Below are positions 15,249-22,991 of a stretch of DNA of 64,000 bases, piece by piece. Both the position numbers and the translations under genes were made by a program. A model generated the notes under the pieces. It had not been told where the DNA came from and did no database searches. It saw only the letters and a list, made by a program, of their open reading frames with translations. Origin of the DNA: Halomonas alkaliantarctica (GTDB lineage: Bacteria; Pseudomonadota; Gammaproteobacteria; Pseudomonadales; Halomonadaceae); assembly GCF_029854215.1 (NCBI RefSeq), contig NZ_CP122961.1, positions 1,426,001 through 1,490,000 on the forward strand, read 5' to 3'. Each line of letters opens with the position of its first letter. The stretch's first letter is position 1.

Positions 15249-17288
15249 GTGGAGCTTAAACATTTCAGGGCAAAAAATTTTCGTTCAATAAATGATAGCG
15301 GTGAAGTGGATGTATCGAGAATAACTTCTCTACTTGGACGCAACGAAAGTGGAAAATCTAACCTTCTGAAGGCTTTGCATAGTTTAAATCCAGTCGAGGG
15401 TTTTCAAGCTTTAAGCCCCATTAAAGATTTTCCCCGAGACAGAAAGCTTGAGGAATGTCGCGACATAACCCCTGTTGTTGAATCAAGCTGGGAACTAACA
15501 ATAAATGAACAGCAGCAACTTGAAAAGTTGTTTCCCCGAGCCGCAGGTGTATCAACTATCAGAATTGGGCGTCGTTATAGTAATGTTCGTTGGGTTACTT
15601 TCGATAATATACCCCCATTGGAGATAGATGAAAAATGGCTAAAGCCTAAGGTCCGTAAAATACTTGCAGCTCTTGACACAATTTCTGAAGATTGTGAAGA
15701 ACCTCATTCCGAAGCATTAAAAAAATTGGCTTTGCATTTCGATAGTGCACTTGCTCAAATTGCTGATCTGAAAGAATGGGCTGATAATTGTAAAAGCTCG
15801 ATTGCCTCGCTTGAAAAAGCTTTGGTTGCAGCCTCAAAGGAACTACCAGAGGCAATAGATAATTTAGTTACTGAAATAGATGCTGTGGCCAAGAAAGTCG
15901 CGGGAGACGATGATGCCCACGTGGCAGCCCGGGGGTGGGTCATAGAGCGAATGCCTAAATTTATCTACCTGGATGATTATCCTCAATTAGAAGGGCATCA
16001 AGATTTAGAAGAATATAATCAGCGTCAGCAAAAAAGCACTCCCACTAATGAAGATCGATATTTTTCTAAGCTTTGTAAAGTTGCGGGTATGGATCCAAAG
16101 AACCTTCAAGACTTGGCTCAAGACCCAGAAACACGTAATCAACTTGTAAATCGTGCAAGTGCGGTAGTTACAAAAGAAATTCGACGTCTTTGGAGTGATC
16201 GCAGTTTAAAAGTAAGGTTTAACCTTGACGGAAATTTCATGGATACGCTAATTTCAGATCCTACATCAGTGTACGATGTTGAGGTAAACCTAAATGAGCG
16301 TAGTCGAGGTTTTCAGTGGTTTTTCGCTTTCTATATTACATTCTCCGCAGATACTGATGGTGATGTCGCAGAAAACGCTATACTTTTGTTAGACGAGCCT
16401 GGGTTGTATTTGCACGCTAAATCTCAATCAGATTTGTTGACTCATTTCCATAGCGATTTTGTAAATCAAATACTTTACTCTACGCATTCACCTTTCATGG
16501 TGCCAGCGGGGCAATTGGATTCAATTCGCACTGTTAATATTGACGAGGAGGATGGTACCACAGTAACTAACGATCCGAGCGGAGATTCTAGAACACTCTT
16601 CCCTCTTCAGGCAGCACTTGGATATAGTCTCGCACAATCTTTATTTGTTGGGCCGAATAACTTAATAGTTGAGGGGATTACGGATTACTGGATGCTTTCC
16701 TCTGTTTCGGAATACCTTGCAGATCAAGGTAAAAATGGATTAAACCCAGAAGTTACTATGACACCCGCAGGTGGAGCCCAAAAGGTTTCCTACATGGTAG
16801 CGTTGCTATCTTCCGAAGAACTAAATGTTGTAGTTTTATTGGATGAGGAGAAAGATTCTAGAACCACACGTGACGATCTTATAAAGTCTAGGTTAATCAA
16901 CGATAAAAATATTGTATTTGTTACGGAAGCTTTAAGCGATTCCCCTCCAGCCGAAGCTGATATAGAAGATTTGTTAGATCCTGATTTCTATGAAGGGCTT
17001 GTGCGCGAGTGTTACATGAGGGAGCTTAAAGGTAAAAAGCTAGAACTAAATAAGAATGTCCCGAGAATAGCTAAGCGAGTGGAGTTAGCGCTGGCTGACC
17101 TAGGAATCGAGTTTCATAAAACAAGACCGACGCGATTATTACTTACCAAAATGTCGAAAAATGCGGAGGCGGTTGTGACTGAGGATACTGCACAAAGATT
17201 TGAAAAACTATTTGAGGTTATCAACGCCCGGTTTAGACAGATTAATGAGCTTGGTGGGACTAAATTGATTCCTAAAGAGAGTAATTAA
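15249..17288 (+). CDS. OLD-family ATP-dependent endonuclease (AAA/ABC ATPase plus TOPRIM)
   Basis: A 679-aa protein. The N-terminal ABC-type ATPase is split by a long coiled coil. Walker A is GRNESGKSNLL (residues 30-40), the coiled-coil region spans about 130-240, the signature-like motif is ERSRGFQWF, Walker B is AILLLDEPG (Asp382-Glu383) and the switch is STHSPF (His413). A C-terminal TOPRIM nuclease follows, with VEGITD (Glu475), VVLLDEEKD (Asp532) and ADIEDLLDPDFY. OLD proteins are DNA nucleases used in phage defence (P2 Old, GajA, retron-associated forms). The start is GTG with AGGAG upstream. No UvrD-like helicase follows, so it is not a standard Gabija pair. AT-rich codon use unlike the flanks indicates transfer. 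Confidence 0.88.
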   Translation: MELKHFRAKNFRSINDSGEVDVSRITSLLGRNESGKSNLLKALHSLNPVEGFQALSPIKDFPRDRKLEECRDITPVVESSWELTINEQQQLEKLFPRAAGVSTIRIGRRYSNVRWVTFDNIPPLEIDEKWLKPKVRKILAALDTISEDCEEPHSEALKKLALHFDSALAQIADLKEWADNCKSSIASLEKALVAASKELPEAIDNLVTEIDAVAKKVAGDDDAHVAARGWVIERMPKFIYLDDYPQLEGHQDLEEYNQRQQKSTPTNEDRYFSKLCKVAGMDPKNLQDLAQDPETRNQLVNRASAVVTKEIRRLWSDRSLKVRFNLDGNFMDTLISDPTSVYDVEVNLNERSRGFQWFFAFYITFSADTDGDVAENAILLLDEPGLYLHAKSQSDLLTHFHSDFVNQILYSTHSPFMVPAGQLDSIRTVNIDEEDGTTVTNDPSGDSRTLFPLQAALGYSLAQSLFVGPNNLIVEGITDYWMLSSVSEYLADQGKNGLNPEVTMTPAGGAQKVSYMVALLSSEELNVVVLLDEEKDSRTTRDDLIKSRLINDKNIVFVTEALSDSPPAEADIEDLLDPDFYEGLVRECYMRELKGKKLELNKNVPRIAKRVELALADLGIEFHKTRPTRLLLTKMSKNAEAVVTEDTAQRFEKLFEVINARFRQINELGGTKLIPKESN

Positions 17289-17623
17289 ACTTTAATTGAG
17301 GCGCAGGTATAAGGATAACCTTGGGTTTTTTAAGGTTTATATAGACTGTGATAAATCATTGCATTGTAGTATTTGTGAGTGGGTATTGTAGCAGTAAGTT
17401 ATTAATGCCCGCTTATAGCCGCATAAAGAAAGAACGTTAGTGACTGTTGCTAAGAGTGCAGCCCAGTGTCACGAAAACCATTAGTTGCTTTATGCTATGC
17501 TAGATGATTGGCGTAAGTTTTACACACATGAGTTTTACATGATTTAGTAGCTAGTGACATTGCAATATTATTAAATGCGCCGGGATTTTCGTAAAAAGAT
17601 TCCTGTTTTTATAATCACCAAAT
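17289..17623. other. AT-rich gap between the OLD gene and the next gene
   Basis: 335 bases with no ORF. A small AACCTT/AAGGTT hairpin enclosing a T-run lies near 17316-17336 and might end OLD transcription. The rest is AT-rich and could contain a promoter for the following gene. I cannot place one with confidence. Confidence 0.35.
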
Positions 17624-18844
17624 ATGCGATTATATATGCTTGAGTTTCTTGATTCTGAATTGTCTAAAAATAGTGCCATCTACCTTTTGGTGGCCTCCAC
17701 CATTGGCGGGCTAATAGGTGCTTCCTTCAAACTGCTTTTTGAAGTTGTGTTGGGAGGAAAAATTGCTCATCGGCGCGATGTTGAAAATTTACTTCAACAA
17801 TATAAAGTTCCATTGGTCTCCGCATCTGACGCTCTCGCAGCTCGCATTGGTAATCTTGTATCCACAGAAGATCATAAATGGTTTGAAACCTCCAACTATT
17901 ATTATTTAAGTACATTATATATTTTCTGCTCATATTTTGCGTGGGTTGAGATCTTGAATGGTAAGCTTCTCCAGTTACGGCTTTCTGATACCAAAAGATC
18001 ACGGAAAATATTTAGAGCAGTTATACTTGTGGAAAAATCTTTTAATAACTTCATCTATTTTCGTTACGGTGCTTATAATCATCGTAAGCAAGATACCGGA
18101 GAGCTCCCAAAATTAATATGTAAGGCTTTAGGAGAGATGGTGATTGTTAAGAACGGCCAGGACGAGAAAGAATGTTTAGGTTTTTCGGAATTTTGTAAAA
18201 AAGTTGAAAATGATGCAGAATTTCAAAAATGGCTAGTTTATTTGAATGATTTTATAACTTCAGCTAATGATGAGTTTGGTAATGCTCATTGGGATAGATT
18301 GCATTTAGTTGAGCTTTCTTTGCTAGTGCTTTCTAATGTTCTTGATCCGAAGGAATTGCATAGTTCAAAACTTTCAAAATCAAAGGCTAGATTGATTTTG
18401 TCACGTATTAAGGAGCCGTACGCACGTGAAGTATTTATTACGGATGCAGTAAAATGGCGTCTGCCCTTTCGCGTAGAGTCTCTATCTAAAAATATGAGGA
18501 GAGAGTTTCTTAGAATGACGGCAAGGTCGCCAGAGCTTGGTTCTTTTAAACGTTACTCTGACTATCCAAAAGATGGAGTTGAATACATCTTTGAGGCAAA
18601 AAGTAGGCAGCTTGAATCTAAAAAAGGTCGGTGGAGATTATATCGAGAAATTGAAAGGGAATTCAAAGAAGAGGCTAACACAATTCCATTTGGAGTTAGA
18701 GTTAATGTTGTTGTGAAGTTTAAGGAGGGTAGTATTCCAGATGACGTCCTAGCAAGGCTTCCTGAAAACATTACCAATGCTAGTAAAAAGCGCACTCGTC
18801 CAGAGTGGGTTACCTTGGTTGAAATAGCTTCGAATAATCAATAA
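17624..18844 (+). CDS. Hypothetical membrane-anchored protein, 406 aa
   Basis: Not recognised as a named family. A hydrophobic segment near the N-terminus (about residues 17-42, SAIYLLVASTIGGLIGASFK) should anchor it in the inner membrane. A second weaker one (YYLSTLYIFCSYFAWVEIL, about 91-110) may associate with the membrane. The remaining roughly 300 residues are soluble, rich in Lys/Arg/Glu and mostly helical, ending in a short beta-like region (VRVNVVVKFKEG). The ATG at 17624 or the one at 17636 could be used. It is AT-rich like the OLD gene upstream and in the same orientation, inside the tRNA-flanked segment. A membrane effector or sensor of a defence module is possible but unproven. 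Confidence 0.65.
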   Translation: MRLYMLEFLDSELSKNSAIYLLVASTIGGLIGASFKLLFEVVLGGKIAHRRDVENLLQQYKVPLVSASDALAARIGNLVSTEDHKWFETSNYYYLSTLYIFCSYFAWVEILNGKLLQLRLSDTKRSRKIFRAVILVEKSFNNFIYFRYGAYNHRKQDTGELPKLICKALGEMVIVKNGQDEKECLGFSEFCKKVENDAEFQKWLVYLNDFITSANDEFGNAHWDRLHLVELSLLVLSNVLDPKELHSSKLSKSKARLILSRIKEPYAREVFITDAVKWRLPFRVESLSKNMRREFLRMTARSPELGSFKRYSDYPKDGVEYIFEAKSRQLESKKGRWRLYREIEREFKEEANTIPFGVRVNVVVKFKEGSIPDDVLARLPENITNASKKRTRPEWVTLVEIASNNQ

Positions 18845-19071
18845 ATTATCGCTGATGACCGAGTTGATATGCCAGCCTTACTAAGGAAAAGTTATTTTTG
18901 ACTCTAGCCACGGCCGCTTCTAATAATAGAAGATGGAGGAGCCACAAATAGGAATATCAGTGCTTGCTGATATCCGATGCAGGTTAAGGCGCTGGTATAC
19001 ATATTGGTATATTGTGTTTTTTGATTTTATATTAATTTCATTTAAATCATGATCTTATGCGATATTTTAAG

Positions 19072-19090
19072 CTCCTGCCAGGACGCCATT
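19072..19090 (+). repeat. Putative attR: imperfect copy of the tRNA-Arg 3' end
   Basis: CTCCTGCCAGGACGCCATT matches the tRNA 3' terminus at 13626-13645 in 19 of 20 positions, lacking one G of the acceptor stem. It ends the AT-rich segment. The lost G means it no longer encodes a functional acceptor arm. Confidence 0.75.
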
Positions 19091-19174
19091 TAAATCAATA
19101 TCCTAATGACGTAATTCTTTAGTGCCTTTCTTACTCAAACCTTTAGTCCCCCCTAGTTTTAAAAGCACTGCGTT

Positions 19175-19654
19175 GAAGCGGTTTTTTCTCGCTTGTAGCC
19201 CAAGTTTCGTGAGGATGGGCTTATGGCCCTTTACACGTGGATGATTGATGCCACTTCAGTGCGACCGCACGCGCTGCCGCTGGAGGCGGCAAAAGGGGCT
19301 CGAAAGAACCGCTAGACCAGGCCCTTGGCCGTATCCGTTTCGGTTTAACTCCCAATTCCTTTTGTTTGTGATCGCCATGGTTGTTCACTGCCGTTCACAC
19401 AGCCCGCCAGCCAACAAGTAGCTTTTCAACACTTCGTGTCTGCGCTGGAGAGAATCTCTCTGCCACATAGCGTCAGGCGTCCTTCGCTGATAAAGAATAG
19501 AACAGCGATGAGCTGCTCCATGACTGTGATGGCACGGCATGTGGTAGGTCGCTGCTTTTGCTGGCTTAAAGAATTACGCCGCATCGCCACACGCTATTAA
19601 AAGTGGGCAACTAATTTTCAGTCGATGTAATGCCCGGCGTGCATCGACCGTTAG
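19175..19654 (+). pseudogene. Decayed IS5-family transposase
   Basis: No open frame, but translation of one plus frame shows IS5-family landmarks in the right order. WMIDATSVRPHAL (from 19238) corresponds to the first catalytic Asp region. LDQALGR (19312, shifted frame) follows. Then come CDRHG (19367) and, in the original frame again, VVGRCFCWLKELRRIATRY (about 19540-19599), the conserved C-terminal R..xxLKExRRIATRY block. Stop codons at TAG/TAA positions, two compensating shifts and a shortened middle show that it is dead. Terminal inverted repeats were not identified. It lies immediately outside the att copy, so this was a repeated insertion hot spot. Confidence 0.75.
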
Positions 19655-19892
19655 TCAGCACCTAACCATGCTCATATTGCTTGAATCCAGGTTTATAGCT
19701 GCTCCGAATTTCCGGAAGGATTGCTGATTCATCAATTTCCAGCTTGATTCGGAACGTAAAGCTTAAAAAAACCAGTTTGGTCATTTCTATATGGTGATCA
19801 CGTTGTCTGCAAACGAAGCGCGGCAGTAAGCTCCAATTCAAGCTTGCCTTGCAGGCTAAAAAACAATTACTAAAAACGCTAGGAGAAACGCA

Positions 19893-20831
19893 ATGTTCAA
19901 GAAAACCACTCTTGCCGCCTCTGTCATCATGATGTCCATCACAGCAGCGCAGGCTGAAGGCCCTTATCGCATCGGCATTACTCAAAACAACGTGGGTGTG
20001 GATAGCTATCAAACGACCTATGAAAGTGCGTTTGAAGCTGCTGCTGAAGAGGCAGGCAACGTTGATATTGTGGTGCTAGATGCCGGTGGTGATGTCGCTC
20101 GTCAGATTGGCCAAATGCAGGATCTTATTCAGCAGCAAGTCGACGCCATTATCATCTGGCCAACCAATGGGCAGGCCGTAATTCCTGCTATTCGTCAGGC
20201 TCATCAGGCGGGCATTCCTGTCGTCGTTACTAACTCCAAAATTGCTGAAGCGGGTCTTGAATTCATCGCTGCTTTTTCAGGCCCAGATAATGTTCAGCAA
20301 GGCATTTCCTCTGCGGAAATGATGTGTGATGCCCTCGGGGGTGAAGGGCAAATCGTGCAGATTGCTGGCCAGCCAGGCTACACCACCGCCATGGAACGTT
20401 CGACCGGTTTCGAGGAGCGTCTTGCTGAGATGTGCCCGGGTGTAGAGCTGCTTGAGACGCAGCCTGGTAACTGGAACCGTGAGCGAGCTCAGCGGGTGAT
20501 GGAAGATTTCCTGACTAAATATGACCGTATTGATGGCGTTTATTCCGGTGATGACAACATGGGGGTCGGCGCACTGAATGCCGCGAAAGGTGCTGGTCGT
20601 GCCGATGAGATTGTCTTCATTGGTGCCACGAATTTCGCCGTTGGTTACGACGCGATTGAGCGTGGCGAGTATTACGGTTCTATCTATCAGTCTCCGGTCG
20701 ATGATGCGGAAGCCGCTCTACAAACGGCCTTGGATGTATTAGCCGGTGAAGAAGTGCCGAAGATGAACTTCTTCGAGACACCCAAGATCACTGCTGAAAA
20801 CCTGAGCGAGTTTGATCGTCCCGTTTTCTGA
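19893..20831 (+). CDS. ABC importer periplasmic binding protein, ribose/sugar type (PBP family 4)
   Basis: A 312-aa periplasmic protein. A signal peptide (MFKKTTLAASVIMMSITAAQA) precedes the mature start EGPYRIGITQNN. Two Rossmann-like lobes show the RbsB-type pattern (YRIGITQ, IQQQVDAIIIWPTNGQA, AGIPVVVTNS, DRIDGVYSGDDNMGVGAL). It captures the ligand for the two permeases and ATPase that follow. RbsB relatives bind sugars, but also inositol, autoinducer-2 and some aromatics, and the downstream enzymes point to a non-sugar or aryl-type substrate (inference). A strong AGGAGAAA ribosome site is present. Confidence 0.88.
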   Translation: MFKKTTLAASVIMMSITAAQAEGPYRIGITQNNVGVDSYQTTYESAFEAAAEEAGNVDIVVLDAGGDVARQIGQMQDLIQQQVDAIIIWPTNGQAVIPAIRQAHQAGIPVVVTNSKIAEAGLEFIAAFSGPDNVQQGISSAEMMCDALGGEGQIVQIAGQPGYTTAMERSTGFEERLAEMCPGVELLETQPGNWNRERAQRVMEDFLTKYDRIDGVYSGDDNMGVGALNAAKGAGRADEIVFIGATNFAVGYDAIERGEYYGSIYQSPVDDAEAALQTALDVLAGEEVPKMNFFETPKITAENLSEFDRPVF

Positions 20832-21004
20832 AGCGAGGCATGCTGCTGCCCAGAGCGCTGCGTCAAGTGCATCGTCCCCGGGAATCAGCATGCGCCTGAA
20901 AGCAGGGTTCCTCAACTGGAGTGTACGGTAAGCGTCAATGGATGACGTGCTTTTCCATTGCGCTAACCGGTGCTTTCCGAGGTGATTTTATATAGGTGAT
21001 TAGC

Positions 21005-22015
21005 ATGGCTTCTGCAGAACAATCAAAATCCAGGCTGCCGACAGGAAAACTTAGCAAAGCAAGCGTCATGAGTTTTCTATCGGCCCAAGGAATTCTCATC
21101 TTTTTCCTGCTCGGTATGTTCGTTTTTTCGTTCTTCTCTGAGCAGTTTCTCTCCCAGTCAAACATCATGACCGTGGTCCGCCAAGCCTCGATTATTGGCA
21201 TCATCGCCGTGGGTGTCACGGTGGTAATTATTGGTGGCAATCTGGACCTTTCCGTAGGGTCGATGTTGTCCTTCTCGACGGTGTTAGTGGTGGACCTGCA
21301 CGATAAGGTTGGCCCTACCATGGCCATTCTTATGATGTTTGCATTAACGCTGATGCTGGGTGCCGTCAATGGCATTCTAATCGGTTTTTTGCGCCTTAAC
21401 TCACTGATTGTCACGCTGGCGATGTTGTCTGCCATTCAAGGCTTCGTGCTGATTTACAGTGGTGGCCAAAACGTTGATATCGCGAATCAGGGCGGCACGT
21501 GGTTTGCGTTCTTTGGACGTGGCTATTTGGCGGGTATTGCTGTCCCTATCTTGCTGTTTGGTTTGCTGGCCATTCTGGTTCAAGTGGTGATGAGCTACAC
21601 AAGCTATGGCCGACGCATCTTTGCTGTCGGTGGCAATCCTATGGCTGCCGTTTATTCGGGTATTCGCAAGAACTGGTGCGTTTTCAGCACCTATCTAATC
21701 TCAGCGTTCTGTGTGGCATGTGCGGCACTTGTTCTTGGCTCGCGAGTGATGGGCTCACAAAACAATGTTGGCCAAGGTTATGAGCTGCTGGTACTGGCCG
21801 GGATCATCCTTGGTGGTACTAGCCTGCTGGGGGGCGCTGGCAGCATCTGGAAAACAGTGATTGGCGTGTTGATCCTGGGTTTTATTCAGAATGGCCTGCT
21901 GTTGATGGGCTACCCCTATTACATCCAGTGGATCGTGACCTGGGGCATCATCATCTTGGCCGTATGGCTGGACCTCGCTAACAAGCGTAAGCGCTTGCTA
22001 ACGACCCACTCATAA
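21005..22015 (+). CDS. ABC importer permease, RbsC/BPD_transp_2 type (first)
   Basis: A protein of about 336 aa with 8-10 membrane helices and the RbsC-type motifs VTVVIIGGNLDLSVGS and GGTSLLGGAGS, typical of branched/ribose-type permeases that contact the ATPase. I prefer the ATG at 21005 (AGGTG upstream); an in-frame GTG lies at 20996. The gap of about 170 bases from the binding protein gene contains no gene. It is followed 16 bases later by a second, related permease, so the channel is probably a heterodimer. Confidence 0.9.
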   Translation: MASAEQSKSRLPTGKLSKASVMSFLSAQGILIFFLLGMFVFSFFSEQFLSQSNIMTVVRQASIIGIIAVGVTVVIIGGNLDLSVGSMLSFSTVLVVDLHDKVGPTMAILMMFALTLMLGAVNGILIGFLRLNSLIVTLAMLSAIQGFVLIYSGGQNVDIANQGGTWFAFFGRGYLAGIAVPILLFGLLAILVQVVMSYTSYGRRIFAVGGNPMAAVYSGIRKNWCVFSTYLISAFCVACAALVLGSRVMGSQNNVGQGYELLVLAGIILGGTSLLGGAGSIWKTVIGVLILGFIQNGLLLMGYPYYIQWIVTWGIIILAVWLDLANKRKRLLTTHS

Positions 22016-22031
22016 CGCGGAGGAGAAACAC

Positions 22032-22991
22032 ATGACAAGTTTAAAAGGGTTCTTCCGTGGCAGAACGTCTATCCAACCGATCTGGGTGTTTGTTCTTGTC
22101 ATCTTTATTTTCTTCAGCTTTATGTCGGAGTACTTCCTGTCATTTGGCAATATCAGCAATATTCTGGTGCAAACCTCCACCATTGGCCTGATCGCCCTTG
22201 GAATGACGTTTGTCATGATCAACGGCAATATCGATTTATCAGTAGGGGCAATATTGGGGCTTGCTGCTTCGCTGGCAGTTGGGTTGCAAGAGACGAGCAT
22301 GACGCTGGCGATTCTTGCAGCACTCGGTTCAGGTGTGTTGCTGGGCGCTATTAACGGCCTAATTGTTTGGAAAACGGGCGTAAATGCGTTCATCGTGACG
22401 TTAGGTGCCATGCTGGGTATCAGGGGTTTAATCTTTCTATACACCGGTGAGCAGTCGTTTTATGCGTTGAATTTTGCCTTCTCTGACTTTGGTACCAGCA
22501 CCATCGGACCTTTTCCAGTCTTAGCAATTATCTTCCTGATTTGCACATTGATCATGCATCTAGTGCTAACGCGAACCGGTCACGGACGTAATACCTTCGC
22601 AGTGGGCGGCAACCCGGAAGCATCGATTGATGCGGGGATTCGGCTGGGGCGCCACATGATGATCAATTTCATTATCGTTGGCTTCTTTGCTGCACTGGCA
22701 GGGGTGCTGTTGGCCAGCCAGATGGGCGCGGCGACACCAAATCTGGGGCGTGACTACGAGCTCTGGGTGATTACGGCCGTCGTATTAGGTGGTACCAAGT
22801 TGACGGGTGGTTACGGCAGCATCGTTGGCACCCTCGGCGGGGTACTGGCTATCGGTATTCTGCGTAACGGCATGAATTTAATGCAGGTGCCCGCGTTTTA
22901 TGTGCTGGTCATTCTCGGCGCTATCCTCATCTCGGTGCTGATTATCGACAAGAAGCTTAATGCACCCTCGGCTAAGGAGGTGCGGATATGA
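22032..22991 (+). CDS. ABC importer permease, RbsC type (second)
   Basis: A 319-aa membrane protein related to the preceding permease (MTFVMINGNIDLSVGAILGL and GGTKLTGGYGSIVGT). It forms the other half of the membrane channel. GGAGGAG precedes the ATG, and the stop overlaps the ATPase start (ATGA), so stoichiometric translation is likely. It inserts in the inner membrane with about eight to ten helices. Confidence 0.9.
   Translation: MTSLKGFFRGRTSIQPIWVFVLVIFIFFSFMSEYFLSFGNISNILVQTSTIGLIALGMTFVMINGNIDLSVGAILGLAASLAVGLQETSMTLAILAALGSGVLLGAINGLIVWKTGVNAFIVTLGAMLGIRGLIFLYTGEQSFYALNFAFSDFGTSTIGPFPVLAIIFLICTLIMHLVLTRTGHGRNTFAVGGNPEASIDAGIRLGRHMMINFIIVGFFAALAGVLLASQMGAATPNLGRDYELWVITAVVLGGTKLTGGYGSIVGTLGGVLAIGILRNGMNLMQVPAFYVLVILGAILISVLIIDKKLNAPSAKEVRI

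Larger units (their letters stand above)
18845..19892. other. Long non-coding stretch with att copy, IS remnant and operon leader
   Basis: About 1 kb without an intact gene. In order it contains: an AT-rich tail of the island, the att copy (19072-19090), a decayed IS5-type transposase (about 19175-19654), and about 240 bases of leader for the ABC operon. The leader includes an 11-base inverted repeat ACCAGTTTGGT (19771-19781) that could be an operator, and AGGAGAAA just before the binding-protein ATG. Confidence 0.6.

Noticed and set aside
15249..17288. Reading the OLD gene as Gabija GajA or PARIS AriA
   Set aside because: No UvrD-like GajB follows, and PARIS splits ATPase and nuclease into two genes whereas here they are fused. 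Kept as a lone OLD-family enzyme.
13567..19090. Prophage
   Set aside because: No capsid, tail, terminase, lysis or integrase genes are visible in the segment.
19072..19090. Second tRNA-Arg
   Set aside because: Only the 3' tail is present, with a base missing and no cloverleaf upstream.
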